The translations under genes were made by a program, and so were the position numbers. Positions 35,728 through 47,092 of a stretch of DNA of 64,000 nucleotides are shown here, in pieces; positions within the stretch are counted from its first letter, which is position 1; each line of letters opens with the position of its first letter. This stretch comes from Dreissena polymorpha (taxonomy: Eukaryota; Mollusca; Bivalvia; Myida; Dreissenidae). Location: contig NC_068358.1 of the NCBI RefSeq assembly GCF_020536995.1, positions 861,001 through 925,000 of the forward strand, written 5' to 3'. The notes under the pieces were generated by a model. That model was not told where the DNA came from. It saw nothing but the letters and a program-made list of their open reading frames with translations, and did not search any database.

Positions 35728-36274
35728 CTGAAGAAAAAGACATTCTTAGAACCTAATATTTATATTATATATCAATGTCTAATTGTTCACCTTTTCATCT
35801 GGTATGACATCATGGAACTATAAGCAACCTAAGACCTTATAACGCTGACACGATTTCGGTATTTTTTTTCTCAGATTAGCCTGTGTAGTCAGTACAAGGC
35901 AAATCGGAGACAACAATTTCTGCCAAAACAGGATTTTTATTTGCTTTACAGGATACTTCCTTCAAACGATACATTAAGTAAAAGAGGAAAGTGTCTTCAC
36001 TGATAAGCATATGTTGATTGCACAGGCTAATCTGGGGCAATACTTTACTTACAAGCATTAAGCTGTGTTTTCCCAGAGTGATCCCAAATTATGTCACACT
36101 ATCTGTGCGATTCTTCTTTGTTTGACGCAAATAATGACGATATATCTGGTCATTACGGTTTTAGGTTAGATATCATTTTCATCGTAAGGCATATGGTAAT
36201 TGTTCGCGACAAACAATGACATCGTTTGGCAACTGGAGGGTTAAACAATGGTATGGTCATGCATATTTAGTCAC

Positions 36275-36551
36275 CTAGTACTGGCTTGGTAGTCATTATT
36301 TGACCATCAGTCGTATCTTCTCCAATACAAAGACCATTCTCTGGATATCGATCACAGTTTAAGTTATCTGGCCACTCAAACCCGAATTTTTTCATCAGCT
36401 TTTCGCATGGGGTTCGGGCCTCCACGCACAGACTACGGCACGGTGGGATGGGGTCCGAATGTTCTGTGCACATCGGAGCATACAAGGTGCACAGCAAAAG
36501 TTTCAGATGTTTACTGCACTGTACTTTGACCAGCGGAAAGAATTGCTGAGC
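36275..36551 (-). CDS. FZ domain 3' exon, unit 4
   Basis: 277 nt with all eight cysteines kept. Distinguishing residues are EHSDPIPP, LMKKFGF and DRYPENG. Confidence 0.88.
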
Positions 36552-37052
36552 CTTGAATTTAAAAATAAAAACATGCTCAAGAATTGAGAAATCAATCGTG
36601 CAATGTTGTGCATTCTTTAAACTTCTGAACTGGGCTGTATAGACATATTTTCGTACAAGTTCCTCTTACTGAATAATACTACACCTAAGATATTGTTGGC
36701 TATTAATCATTCTGTTTTATAACGAATGTGAATTTTTCCATTATCAATTAAAATAAATTAATGTTCGACAATGACTAAGATTATCATTATTTATATGTAT
36801 GGGCTTAACTTAAACATCTTTTTTTTTCAAACAGCAATATGAAATATGAAATTTGAAATATGATATGCGAAAATGAAAAATGGTGTTTGTGATATGAAAC
36901 AGGCTTTAAGTGCTTTAACTGATTATAGATAAAGAGGACCTGAAGTTAATATTATATTCCATAATATCAATTATGTTGCTTTTCATTTACGGACATTCGT
37001 TAATTAATTAATCAATCAAGGAAGGGCCTCTCTTGTTTGATTTCAAACTTAC

Positions 37053-37195
37053 CTCCATCTCAGCGTCCTCCTGATTTGTGTGGTTCATAAAATTTGGCAT
37101 ACGAGTCTCGTTGTACGGTAAATCCTTACATATGCCGACTTTTATTGGCTCACACCTTCCAACACTTTTTTCCTTGTTGTTTTGTAAATCATTTC
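37053..37195 (-). CDS. FZ domain 5' exon, unit 4
   Basis: 143 nt, acceptor ttcttcag as in unit 3. It carries KVGICKD and QEDAEME. The sharing of KVGIC and the acceptor with unit 3 suggests these two are the closest pair. Confidence 0.88.
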
Positions 37196-37740
37196 CTGAA
37201 GAAAAAGACATTCTTAGAACCTAATATTTATATTATATATCAATGTCTAATTGTTCACCTTTTCATTTGGTATGACATCATGGAACTATAAGCAACCTAA
37301 GACTTTATAACGCTGACACGATTTCGGATTTTTTTGTCTCAGATTAGCCTGTGTAGTCAGTACAGGCATTGGGAGACAACAATTTCTGCCAAAACAGGAT
37401 TTTTATTTGCTTTACAGGATACTTCCTTCAAACGATACATTAAGTAAAAGAGGAAAGTGTCTTCACTGATAAGCATATGTTGATTGCACAGGCTAATCTG
37501 GGGCAATACTTTACACACAAGCATTAAGCTGTGTTTTCCCAGAGTGATCCCAAATTATGTCACACTATCTGTGCGATTCTTCTTTGTTTGACGCAAATAA
37601 TAACGATATATCTGGTCATTAAGGTTTAAGGTTAGATATCATTTTCATCGTAAGGCATGTGGTAATTGTTCGCGACAAACAATGACATCGTTTGTCAACT
37701 GGAGGGTTAGACAATGGTATGGTCATGCATATTTAGTCAC

Positions 37741-38017
37741 CTAGTACTGGCTTGGTAGTCATTATTTGACGATCAGTCGTATCTTCTCCAATACAAATAC
37801 CATTCTCTGGAAATCGATCACAGTTTAAGTTATCTGGCCACTCAAACCCGAATTTGTTCATCAGCTTTTCGCATGGGGTTCGGGCCTCCACGCACAGACT
37901 ACGGCACGGTGGGATGGGGTCCGGATGTTCTGTGCACATCGGAGCATACAAGGTGCACAGCAAAAGTTTCAGATGTTTACTGCACTGTACTTTGACCAGC
38001 GGAAAGAATTGCTGAGC
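37741..38017 (-). CDS. FZ domain 3' exon, unit 5
   Basis: 277 nt with all eight cysteines kept. It has NGICIG in place of NGLCIG. Confidence 0.88.
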
Positions 38018-38517
38018 CTTGAATTTAAAAATAAAAACATGCTCAAGAATTGAGAAATCAATCGTGTAATGTTGTGCATTCTTTAAACTTCTGAACTGGG
38101 CTGTATAGACATATTTTCGTACAAGTTCCGCTTACTGATTAATGTTACACCTAAGATATTGTTGGCTATTAATCATTCTGTTTTATAACGAATGTGCATT
38201 TTTCCATTATCAATTAAAATAAATTAATGTTCGCCAATGACTAAGATGATCATTATTTATATGTATGGGCTTAACTTAAACATCTTTTTTTTCAAACAGC
38301 AATATGAAAAATGAAATTTGAAATATGAAATGTGAAAATGAAAAATGGTGCTTGTGATATGAAACAGGCTTTAAGTGGCTTAACTGATAATAGATAAAGA
38401 GGACCTGAAGTTAATATTATATTCCATAAAATCAATTATGTTGATTTTCAATTACGGAAATTCGTTAATTAATTAATCAATCAAGGAAGGGCCTCTCTTG
38501 TTCGATTTCAAACTTAC

Positions 38518-38660
38518 CTCCATCCCAGCGTCCTCCTGATTTGTGTGGTTCATAAAATTTGGCATTCGAGTATCGTTATACGGTAAATCCTTACATAGGC
38601 CGACTTTTATTGGTTCACACCTTCCAACACTTTTTTCCTTGTTGTCTTGTAAATCATTTC
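38518..38660 (-). CDS. FZ domain 5' exon, unit 5 (most proximal)
   Basis: 143 nt, phase 1 in and phase 0 out. It has [10 protein letters not shown] and YNDTRMPN where other copies have NDLQNN and YNETRMPN. It is the first FZ exon that a transcript coming from the right would meet. Its phase-1 entry matches the phase-1 exit of the protease exon at 47515-47560. Confidence 0.87.
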
Positions 38661-38960
38661 CTGCAGCAGAAGACATTCTAAGAACATAATATTTATATGA
38701 GATGGTATCTGGTTAAACAAATTGTTTACTAGTGCCTCATAAGACTAATATTGTTATTATCTGGCATGCTTTCTTCCCTTGTTACATGTTCAATGACTAA
38801 TTTTTTACCTTTTCATCTGGTATGACATCATGGAACTATAAGCAACCTAAGACCTTATAACACTGACACGATTTCGGATTTTTGTCGGCAATCGCCTGCT
38901 ATTTACAGAATCTAGGAGAAGCACTTTAAAGGGACCTTTCCAATTTTTAGACAAAAAAAC

Positions 38961-40968
38961 AACAAGAGGGCCATGGGTCCTAAGGCGCTTACATGAGACC
39001 CGAAGGAATCAAACTATTCATGGAAGGTGGAGTTCAAAATATTTTAAGTACTTAATGAAACATAAATATTATCATAAGGTTCACAAGAAGAAATTTGCTC
39101 GCCCCTGGAAACCATGCACTTCAGAGCACCGGAACTATTTTCAAACTAAATCAAGATATTATAGGAAAATATGATCTCAGCATATTTCATTAAGATTGAA
39201 CTAACATGTGACTTATAGAGAGTTCACAATAGCAATTTCACTATAGCACTAAATAAAATCTGCCACCCACCCGTGGGCCTTGCTTTTAAACAAACTGGAA
39301 CTATTTTCAGACTCGCCTTGCAATGACATTTCCAATTAAAACAACTCTATTTAAACCACAGATCTCTCACACCAAAACTACCGACGTCATCGATAAACTG
39401 TGTGCCATTACCATTTTTGTTTTCCACTGGTATCAGTCTGAAGGTCTTTGGTGTGGGTTCCCAGCTGGGGCCTATTTTTAGGGACTAAGGGCATTTAAAC
39501 TGCAAGCCTGTTACACAATTCCATTTCAAAATGCATCAAAGTTATATACAGTTGTTTCCCACGTAAGTAATTATACCCCCACAAACGAAGTTTAAGGGGT
39601 ATATAGGAGTGAACTTGTCTGTCTGTCGGTCGGTAGGTCTGTCGGTCTGTCGGTCCGTATTAAGTGTCCGCTCTCTAATTCAAGTAGTTTTCATCCGATC
39701 TTCACCAAACTTGGTCAGAAGTTGTATCTACATGATGTCTAGGCCAAGTTCGAACATGGGCCTTGCCGGGTCAAAAACTAGGTCACGGGATCACTTAGTG
39801 CGTTTTAAACATTCAGCATGTTGTTAGCTCTCTATTTCAAGTAGTTTTCATCCGATCTTCACTAAACTTGGTCAGAAGTTTTATCTAGATGATCTTAAGG
39901 CCAAGTTCGAACATGGGCCATGCCAGATCAAAAACTAGGTCACAGGGTCATTTAGTACGTTTTACACAATGAGCATGGTGTCCGCTCTCTATTTCAAGTA
40001 GTTTAAATCCGATCTTCACCACACTTGGTCAGAAGTTGTAACTAGATGATGTGTAGAACATGTTCGAACATTGGCCATGCTGGGTCAAAAACTAGGTCAC
40101 GGTTCATTTAGAGTGTTTTAAACCTCACCATGTTGTCCACTCTCTTATTCAAGTAGTTTTTATCCAATCTTCACCAGAATTGGTCAAAAGTGGTATCTTT
40201 ATAATGTCTAGGGCAAGTTATAATATGGGTCATGCCGGGTCAAAAACTAGGTCACGGGGTATCTTAGTGCGTTTTAAACCTCGCCATGATGTCCGCTCTC
40301 TAATTCAAGTAGTTTTCATCCAATCCTCATCAAACTTAGTCACAAGATCTCTAGGACAAGTTTGAACATTGGTCATTCCGGGCCTAAAACTAGGTCACGG
40401 GGTCACTTAGTGCGTTTTTTTAACATTCAGCATGGTGTTCGCTCTATAATTCAGGTAGTTTACATCCGATCTTCACCAAACTTGGTCAGAAGTTTTATGG
40501 ATATAATCTTAAGGCCAAGTTAGAATATGGACCTTTCTGGGTGAAAAACTAGGTCAAGGGGTCACTTAGTGCGTTTTAAAAATTGAGCATGGTGTCCGCT
40601 GTTTTTTGTGAAGATGACATGCAAAATATTATGTGTCAATGCGGCATGAGGGGGTATTCGTCACGAATGTGACAAGGCTCTAGTTTTCTGTGAAATCAAT
40701 ATTACTACCTGAAATTTGGAGAATATTTAATAATTGTTTTTCAGATGGCATACTATTTTTATTGTTTGTTGCACTGCATCCACAACCAATCATCCAACCA
40801 ATCATCATCATAATAATCCTCTTCAGAAAGAAACAAAAATAAATAATTAAAAAATGCCAATTTAACTATATATCTATTGAACGACGGACGACACACGACG
40901 CACGACGGACAAAAGGTGCTCCCAAAAGCTCACCATGAGCACGTTGTGCTAAGCTGAGCTAAAAAGCT
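38961..40968 (+). repeat. Mollusc interspersed repeat, with a second repeat nested in it
   Basis: The outer element begins 'aacaagagggccatgggtcc' and ends 'aaaaggtgctcccaaaagctcaccatgag…gagct', the head and tail of the family at 27940-29557. From about 39574 to 40684 a different repeat interrupts it. That one opens 'accccc acaaacgaagtttaaggggtatatagga' and 'ctgtcggtcggt', followed by five or six 150-bp modules with 'aagtagttttcatccgatcttcac' and 'aaactaggtcacggggtca'. It ends 'cgtcacgaatgtgacaaggctctagtttt'. Nothing in it is coding. Confidence 0.78.
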
Positions 40969-40972
40969 GAAA

Positions 40973-41045
40973 AACTCTTCTCTCGCGCGTTGCTTTTGTT
41001 GTTCTCTGTTATCGAAGTGCCATCCGCTATCAAAGTAGTTTTTTA
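40973..41045. mobile_element. Terminal fragment of the 54412-56556 transposon family
   Basis: 'ctctcgcgcgttgcttttgttgttctctgttatcgaagtgccatccg' matches the right terminus at about 56490-56530 with few changes. The outermost bases and the rest of the element are absent. Confidence 0.7.
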
Positions 41046-41399
41046 CTATTACATGTACATGTATACTCATTTGTTTAGCTTTTCTAGAGATGTTGAATTA
41101 CGGAATTTTTAAAAGCTCTAAGCAATTCGTAGACACGTGCTGTTAGGGGAAAGCCATGCTCTATATATAATAACTGAGTTCGGCATCTGCACATCGTGTC
41201 AATGATCTTAACTGTTTTCTCTATGTTTCTTGTAAATCTTTCAAAAAGCCTCGGGTATATAAACCGGGACATAAACCAGAGGCTCAAACGTGGGGCATTG
41301 AAGGATGGCTTCGACCTTTAGAGGGTCTGTAGTTTTCGGTTTGGGCGTTTGGTCGTAGTTGTTAGTCGTGTAGTTATGTTGGTTAGTCGTTTGGTAAAG

Positions 41400-44300
41400 G
41401 AAGTGGTTGGTCGAGTGGTGGTGGTGGTGGTGGTTTATCGTGTGGTGGTGGTTGTATGTCGTGTGGTGGTGGTTGTATGTTTTTGTGGTTGCGGCGGTTG
41501 GTCGTGTGGTAGTGGTGGATCGTAGTATGTTGGTTGTTGGTCGTATGCTATAGTGGATGGTCGTGTGGTGGTGGTTGTTCGTATGGTGGTGGTTGTTCGT
41601 ATGGTGATGGTAGTTGTTGTTCGTGTGGTGGTGGTTGATCGTTTGGTGGTTTAACTCGTTGTTCGTGTGGTGGTGGGGGTTGTTCATGTTGTGGTGGTGG
41701 TTGGTCGTGTGGTGGTGGTTGTGGCTGTTCGTGTGGTGGTGGTGGTTGTTTGTCACGTTGTGGTGGTGGTTTGTCGTGTGTTGGTGGTTGTTAATTTGTT
41801 TGTGATGAATGGTCGTGTGGTGGTGGTTGTTCGAGTGGTGGTGGTGGTTGTTCGTGTGGTGGTGTTGGTTGGTCGTGTGGTGGTGTTGGTTGGTCGTTTG
41901 GTGGTGGTTGGTTGTGTGGTGGTGGTTTGTCGTGTCGTGGTTGTTAATCGTGTGGTGGTGGTTGTTTGTTTGGTGATGGTTGGTCGTGTGGTGGTTGTTT
42001 GTCGTGTGGTGATGGTTGGTCGTGTGTTGGTGGTTGGTCGTGTGGAATTTGTTGGTCGTGCGGTGGTGATGGTTGGTCGTGTTGTAGTGGTGGTTGGTCG
42101 TGTGGTGGTGATTGGTAGTGTTGTGGTTGTTGGTCGTGTGATGGTGGTTGATGGTTGTGCGGTGGTGGTGGATGGTCTTGTGGTGGTGGTGGTTGGTCAT
42201 GTGGTGGTTGTGGTGGTTTTGCGTGTGGTCGTGGTTGGTCGTGTGGTGGTGGTGGTTGGTCGTTTGGTCGTGGTTGGTCGTGTGGTGGTTGTTTATGGTA
42301 TGGTCGTGGTTGGTCGTGTGGTGGATGTTGTTGGTCGTGTTATGATGGACATTGGACGTATGGTGGTCGTGTATGTCGTGTCCGTATGATATCTTGGTCG
42401 TTTGGTGGTGTTTGGTAGTGTGGAAGTCGTTGGTCGAGTGGTGGAGGTGGTGGTTGGTCGTGTCGTGATGGTTGGTCGTGTCGTGAAGGTTGGTCATGTG
42501 GTGGTGGTTTGTCATGTCGTGATGGTTGGTCGTATGGTGGTGGTTGGTCGTGTCGTGATGGTGGCTGGTCTGTGGTGGTGGTTGGTTGTGTGGTGGATGT
42601 TAGTCGTGTCGTGGTCGTTGGTCGTGTGGTGGTGGTTGGTCGTGTGGTTGTTGTTGGTAATGTTGTGATGGTTGGTTGTGTGGTGGTGGTTGGACGTGTC
42701 GTGATGGTTGGTCGTGTGGTGATGGTTGGTCATGTGGTGGTAGTTTGTCGTGTCGTGATGGTTGGTTGTGTGGTGGTGGTTGGCCGTGTCGTGATGGCTG
42801 GTCGTGTCGTGATGGTGGTTGGTCTGTGGTGATGGTTGAATGTGTGGTGAAGGTTGGTCGTGTCGTGATGATTGATCGTGTGGTGATGATTGGTCGTGTC
42901 GTGATGATTGGTCGTGTGGTGGAGGTTGGTGGTATGGTGGTGGTTGGTCGTGTCGTGGTGGTTGATCGTGTGGTGATGGTTGGTCGTGTGGTGATGGTTG
43001 GTCGTGTGGTGATGGTTGGTCGTGTGATTGAGGATAGTCGTGTGGTGATGGTTGGTCGTGTGGTGGTGGTTGATCGTGTGGTGGTGGTTGGTCGTGTGGT
43101 GGTGGTTGGTCGTGTCGTGGTGGTTGGTCGTGTCGCGGTGGTTGGTCGTGTCGTGGTGGTTGGTCGTGTGGTGGCGGTTGGTCGGTTCGTGGTGGTTGGT
43201 CGTGTGGTGGTGGTTGGTCGTGTGGTGGAGGTTGGTCGTGTCGTGGTGGTTGGTCGTGTGGTGGTGGTTGGTCGTGTGGTGGTGGTTGGTCGTGTGGTGG
43301 AGGTTGGTCGTGTCGTGGAGGTTGGTCGTGTCGTGGTGGTTGGTCGTGTGGTGGAGGTTGGTCGTGTCGTGGAGGTTGGTCGTGTCGTGGTGGTTGGTCG
43401 TGTCGTGGTGTTTGCTCGTGTCGTGGTGGTTGGTCGTGTCGTGGTGGTTGGTCGTGTGGTGATGGTTGGTCGTGTGGTGATGGTTGGTCGTGTGGTGATG
43501 GTTGGTCGTGTGGTGGTGGTTGGTCGTGTCGTGGTGGTTGGTCGTGTCGCGGTGGTTGGTCGTGTCGTGGTGGTTGGTCGTGTGGTGGCGGTTGGTCGGT
43601 TCGTGGTGGTTGGTCGTGTGGTGGTGGTTGGTCGTGTGGTGGAGGTTGGTCGTGTCGTGGTGGTTGGTCGTGTGGTGGTGGTTGGTCGTGTGGTGGAGGT
43701 TGGTCGTGTGGTGGTGGCTGGTTGTGTGGTGGTGGTTTGTCGTGTCGTGGATGTTAATCGTGTGGTGGTGGTTGTTTGTTTGGTGATGGTTGGTCGTGTG
43801 GTGGTTGTTTGTCGTGTGGTGATGGTTGGTCGTGTGTTGGTGGTTGGTCATGTGGTAGTGGTTGGTCGTGCGGTGGTGATGGTTGGTCGTGTTGTAGTGG
43901 TGGTTGGTCGTGTGGTGGTGATTGGTAGTGTTGTGGTTGTTGGTCGTGTGATGGTGGTGGATGGTTGTGCGGTGGTGGGGGATGGTCTTGTGGTGGTGGT
44001 GGTTGGTCATGTGGTGGTTTTGCGTGTGGTCGTGGTTGGTCGTGTGGTGGTGGTGGTTGGTCGTTTGGTCGTGGTTGGTCGTGTGGTAGTTGTTTATGGT
44101 ATGGTCGTGGTTGGTCGTTTGGTGGATGTTGTTGGTCGTGTTATGATGGACATTGGACGTATGGTGGTCGTGTATGTCGTGTCCGTATGATATCTTGGTC
44201 GTTTGGTGGTGTTTGGTAGTGTGGTAGTCGTTGGTCGAGTGGTGGAGGTGGTGGTTGGTCGTGTCGTGATGGTTGGTCGTGTCGTGAAGGTTGGTCATGT

Positions 44301-47056
44301 GGTGGTGGTTTTGTCATGTCGTGATGGTTGGTCGTATGGTGGTGGTTGGTCGTGTCGTGATGGTGGCTGGTCTGTGGTGGTGGTTGGTTGTGTGGTGGAT
44401 GTTAGTCGTGTCGTGGTCGTTGGTCGTGTGGTGGTGGTTGGTCGTGTGGTTGTTGTTGGTCATGTTGTGATGGTTGGTTGTGTGGTGGTGGTTGGACGTG
44501 TCGTGATGGTTGGTCGTGTGGTGATGGTTGGTCATGTGGTGGTAGTTGGTCGTGTCGTGATGGTTGGTTGTGTGGTGGTGGTTGGCCGTGTCGTGATGGT
44601 TGGTCGTGTCGTGATGGTGGTTGGTCTGTGGTGATGGTTGAATGTGTGGTGAAGGTTGGTCGTGTCGTGATGATTGATCGTGTGGTGATGATTGGTCGTG
44701 TCGTGATGATTGGTCGTGTGGTGGAGGTTGGTGGTATGGTGGTGGTTGGTCGTGTCGTGGTGGTTGATCGTGTGGTGATGGTTGGTCGTGTGGTGATGGT
44801 TGGTCGTGTGGTGATGGTTGGTCGTGTGGTGATGGTTGGTCGTGTGATTGAGGTTAGTCGTGTGGTGATGGTTGGTCGTGTGGTGGTGGTTGGTCGTGTG
44901 GTGGTGGTTGGTCGTGTGGTGGTGGTTGGTCGTGTCGTGGTGGTTGGTCGTGTCGCGGTGGTTGGTCGGGTCGTGGTGGTTGTTCGTGTGGTGGCGGTTG
45001 GTCGTTTCGTGGTGTTTGGTTGTGTGGTGGTGGTTGGTCGTGTGGTGGAGGTTGGTCGTGTCGTGGTGGTTGGTCGTGTGGTGGTGGTTGGTTGGTCGTG
45101 TGGTGGTGGTTTGGTCGTTGTGGTGGAGGTTGGTCGTGGTCGTGAGGTGGTCGTGTCGTGGTGGTTGGTCGTGTGGTGGGAGGTTGGTCGTGTCGTGGTG
45201 GTTGGTCGTGTCGTGTGGTTGGTCGTGTCGTGGGTGTTTGCTCGTGTCGTGGTGGTTGGGTCGGTCGTGGTGGTTGAGGGTGTGGTGATGGGTTGGTCGT
45301 GGTGTGATGGTTGGTCGTGTGGGTGGTGGTTGGTCGTGTCGGTGGTGGTGGTCGTGTCGCGGTGGTTGGTCGTGTCGTGGTGGTTGGTCGTGTGGTGGCG
45401 GTTGGTCGGTTCGTGGTGGTTGGTCGTGAAGTGGTGGTTGGTCGTGTGGTGGAGGTTGGTCGTGGCAGTGGTTGGTGGTCGGTTGTTGTGGGTTGTGGTC
45501 GTGTGGTGTGGGTTGGTCGTGTGGTGAGGTTGGTCTGTTCGTGATGTTGGTCGTGTCGTGATGGTGGTTGATGCTGTGGGTGAGGGTTGAATGTCGTGTG
45601 AGGTTTGGTCGTGTCGTGATGGTGGTGGTGGTTGGTGTGTGGTGTGGATGTGGTGGTGGTGTGTGGTGTGGTTGTCGTGGTGGTTGGTCGTGTGGTGATG
45701 GTGGTTGATCGTGTGGTGATGTGTTGGTGTGTCGTGATGGTTGGTCGTGTGTGGTGGTTGGTCGTGGTGGTATGATTGTGTGTGTGGTGTGTCGTGGTGG
45801 TTGGTCGTGTGGTGGTGGTTGGTGTGTGTGGTGGTGTGTTGGTGGTGTGGTGTGTGGTTGGTCGTGTGTGGTGAGGTTGGTCGTGTGGTGGTGGTGGTGT
45901 GTCGTGGTGGTGGTGTGTGTGTGTGGTTGGTGTGTGGTTGGTCGGTTGGTGGTGTGGTGGTGGTTGGTCGTGTGTGGTGGTGTGGTCGTGTTGTGGTGTG
46001 GTGGTGGTTGGTCGTGTGGTGGTGGTTGGTGGTGTGGTGGGTGGTTGGTCGTGGTGGTGGTGGTTGGTGGTGTGGTGTGTGGTTGGGTGTGGTCGTGGTG
46101 GTTGGTGGTAGTGTGCCTGGTGGTGGTATGGTCGATTGTGGGCAGGTTGGTCTGGTCGTGGTAGATTGGTAGTTGTTGGTGGTGGTCTGGTAGTGTTGGT
46201 GGTTGTTGGTAGTGTAGGTGGTTGTAGGTTGGTCGTGTAGTGGAGTTGTGTTCGTTTCGTGGTGGTTGGTCGTGTGTGTAGAGGTTGGTCGTGTCGTGGT
46301 GTTGGTTGTGTCGTGGTGGTTGGTCGTGTCGTGGGTGTTTGCTCGTGTCGTGGTGGTTGGTCGTGTCGTGGTGGTTGGTAGTGTGGTGATGGTTGGTCGT
46401 GTGGTGATGGTTGGTCGTGTGGTGATGGTTGGTCGTGTGGTGGTGGTTGGTCGTGTGGTGATGGATGGTCGTGTGGTGGTGGTTGGTCGTGTGGTGGAGG
46501 TTGGTCGTGTGGCTGGTGGTTGGTCGTGTGGTGGAGGTTGGTCGTGTGGTGGTGGTTGGTCGTGTCGTAGTGGTTGGTCGTGTGGTTGAGGTTGGTCGTG
46601 TGGTGGTGTTTGGTCGCGTCGTTGTGGTTGGTCTTGTCGTGGTTGTTGGTCGTGTCGTGGTGTTTGGTCGTGTGGCGGAGGTTGGTCGTGTGGTGGTTGT
46701 TGGTCGTGTGGTGGTTGTTGGTCGTGTCGTGGTGGTTGGTCGTGTGGTGGTGGTTGGTCGTGTCTTGGTGGTTGGTCGTGTCGTGGTGGTTAGTCGTGTG
46801 TTAGAGGTTGGTCGTGTGGTGGTGGTTGGTCGTGTGGTGGTGGTTTGTCGTGTCGTGAATGTTGGTCTTATGGTGGTGGTTGGTCTTATGGTGGTGGTTG
46901 GTCGTGTCGTGATGTTTGGTCTTATGGTGGTGGTTGGTCGTGCGGTTGTGGTTGGTCGTGCGGTTGTGGTTGGTCTTGTGGTGGTGGTTGTTGTTCATGT
47001 GGTAATGGTGGTTGGTCGTGTGGTACTGTTGGTTGATCAAGTGGTGGTCGTTGCTT
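41400..47056. repeat. 5.6-kb minisatellite, 15-bp unit GTGGTGGTTGGTCGT
   Basis: The plus strand is almost only G and T. Variants of the unit (gtgatggttggtcgt, cgtggtggttggtcgt, gtggaggttggtcgt) are arranged in higher-order repeats. A segment of about 1.2 kb from 41930 recurs at 43740 (offset about 1.80-1.81 kb). A block of about 415 bp recurs at 43131, 43546 and again near 45355. Because 15 is a multiple of three, every frame stays open for long stretches, so TTNHH-like minus-strand and VVVGR/CGGGWS-like plus-strand proteins of up to 522 codons arise without selection. Order breaks down between about 45090 and 46340. At the left edge the minus strand reads TPKPKTTDPLKVEAILQCPT, which might be real coding sequence. 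Confidence 0.95.
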
Positions 47057-47092
47057 GCGTAGTTGTTTTTAACGGTTTTGCTTTTGTCGACG
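47037..47092 (-). CDS. Possible alternative last exon running into the minisatellite
   Basis: After a pyrimidine-rich stretch and aag, the minus strand reads in phase 1 as ASTKAKPLKTTTQATTTT, then TGA at 47039-47037. This joins the exon at 47515 in frame and would give a short Thr-rich tail. Acceptor strength is modest and the reading may be chance. Confidence 0.25.

Larger units (their letters stand above)
31444..38883. repeat. Five tandem genomic units carrying FZ-domain exons
   Basis: The units start at about 31444, 32924, 34390, 35868 and 37336, with lengths 1480, 1466, 1478, 1468 and 1548. The fifth is longer because of about 90 extra bases near 38700-38800. Each unit contains part of the MITE, an FZ 3' exon, an intron, an FZ 5' exon and flanking intron. 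Non-coding parts differ by only scattered substitutions and small indels, so the duplications are fairly recent. All four internal junctions have the same form (gatttcgg-T run-gtctcagattagcc). The outer flanks keep the unduplicated sequence. Confidence 0.93.

Noticed and set aside
32682-37291. Plus-strand 65-codon frames repeated in each FZ unit
   Set aside because: They are the opposite strand of the FZ 5' exons.
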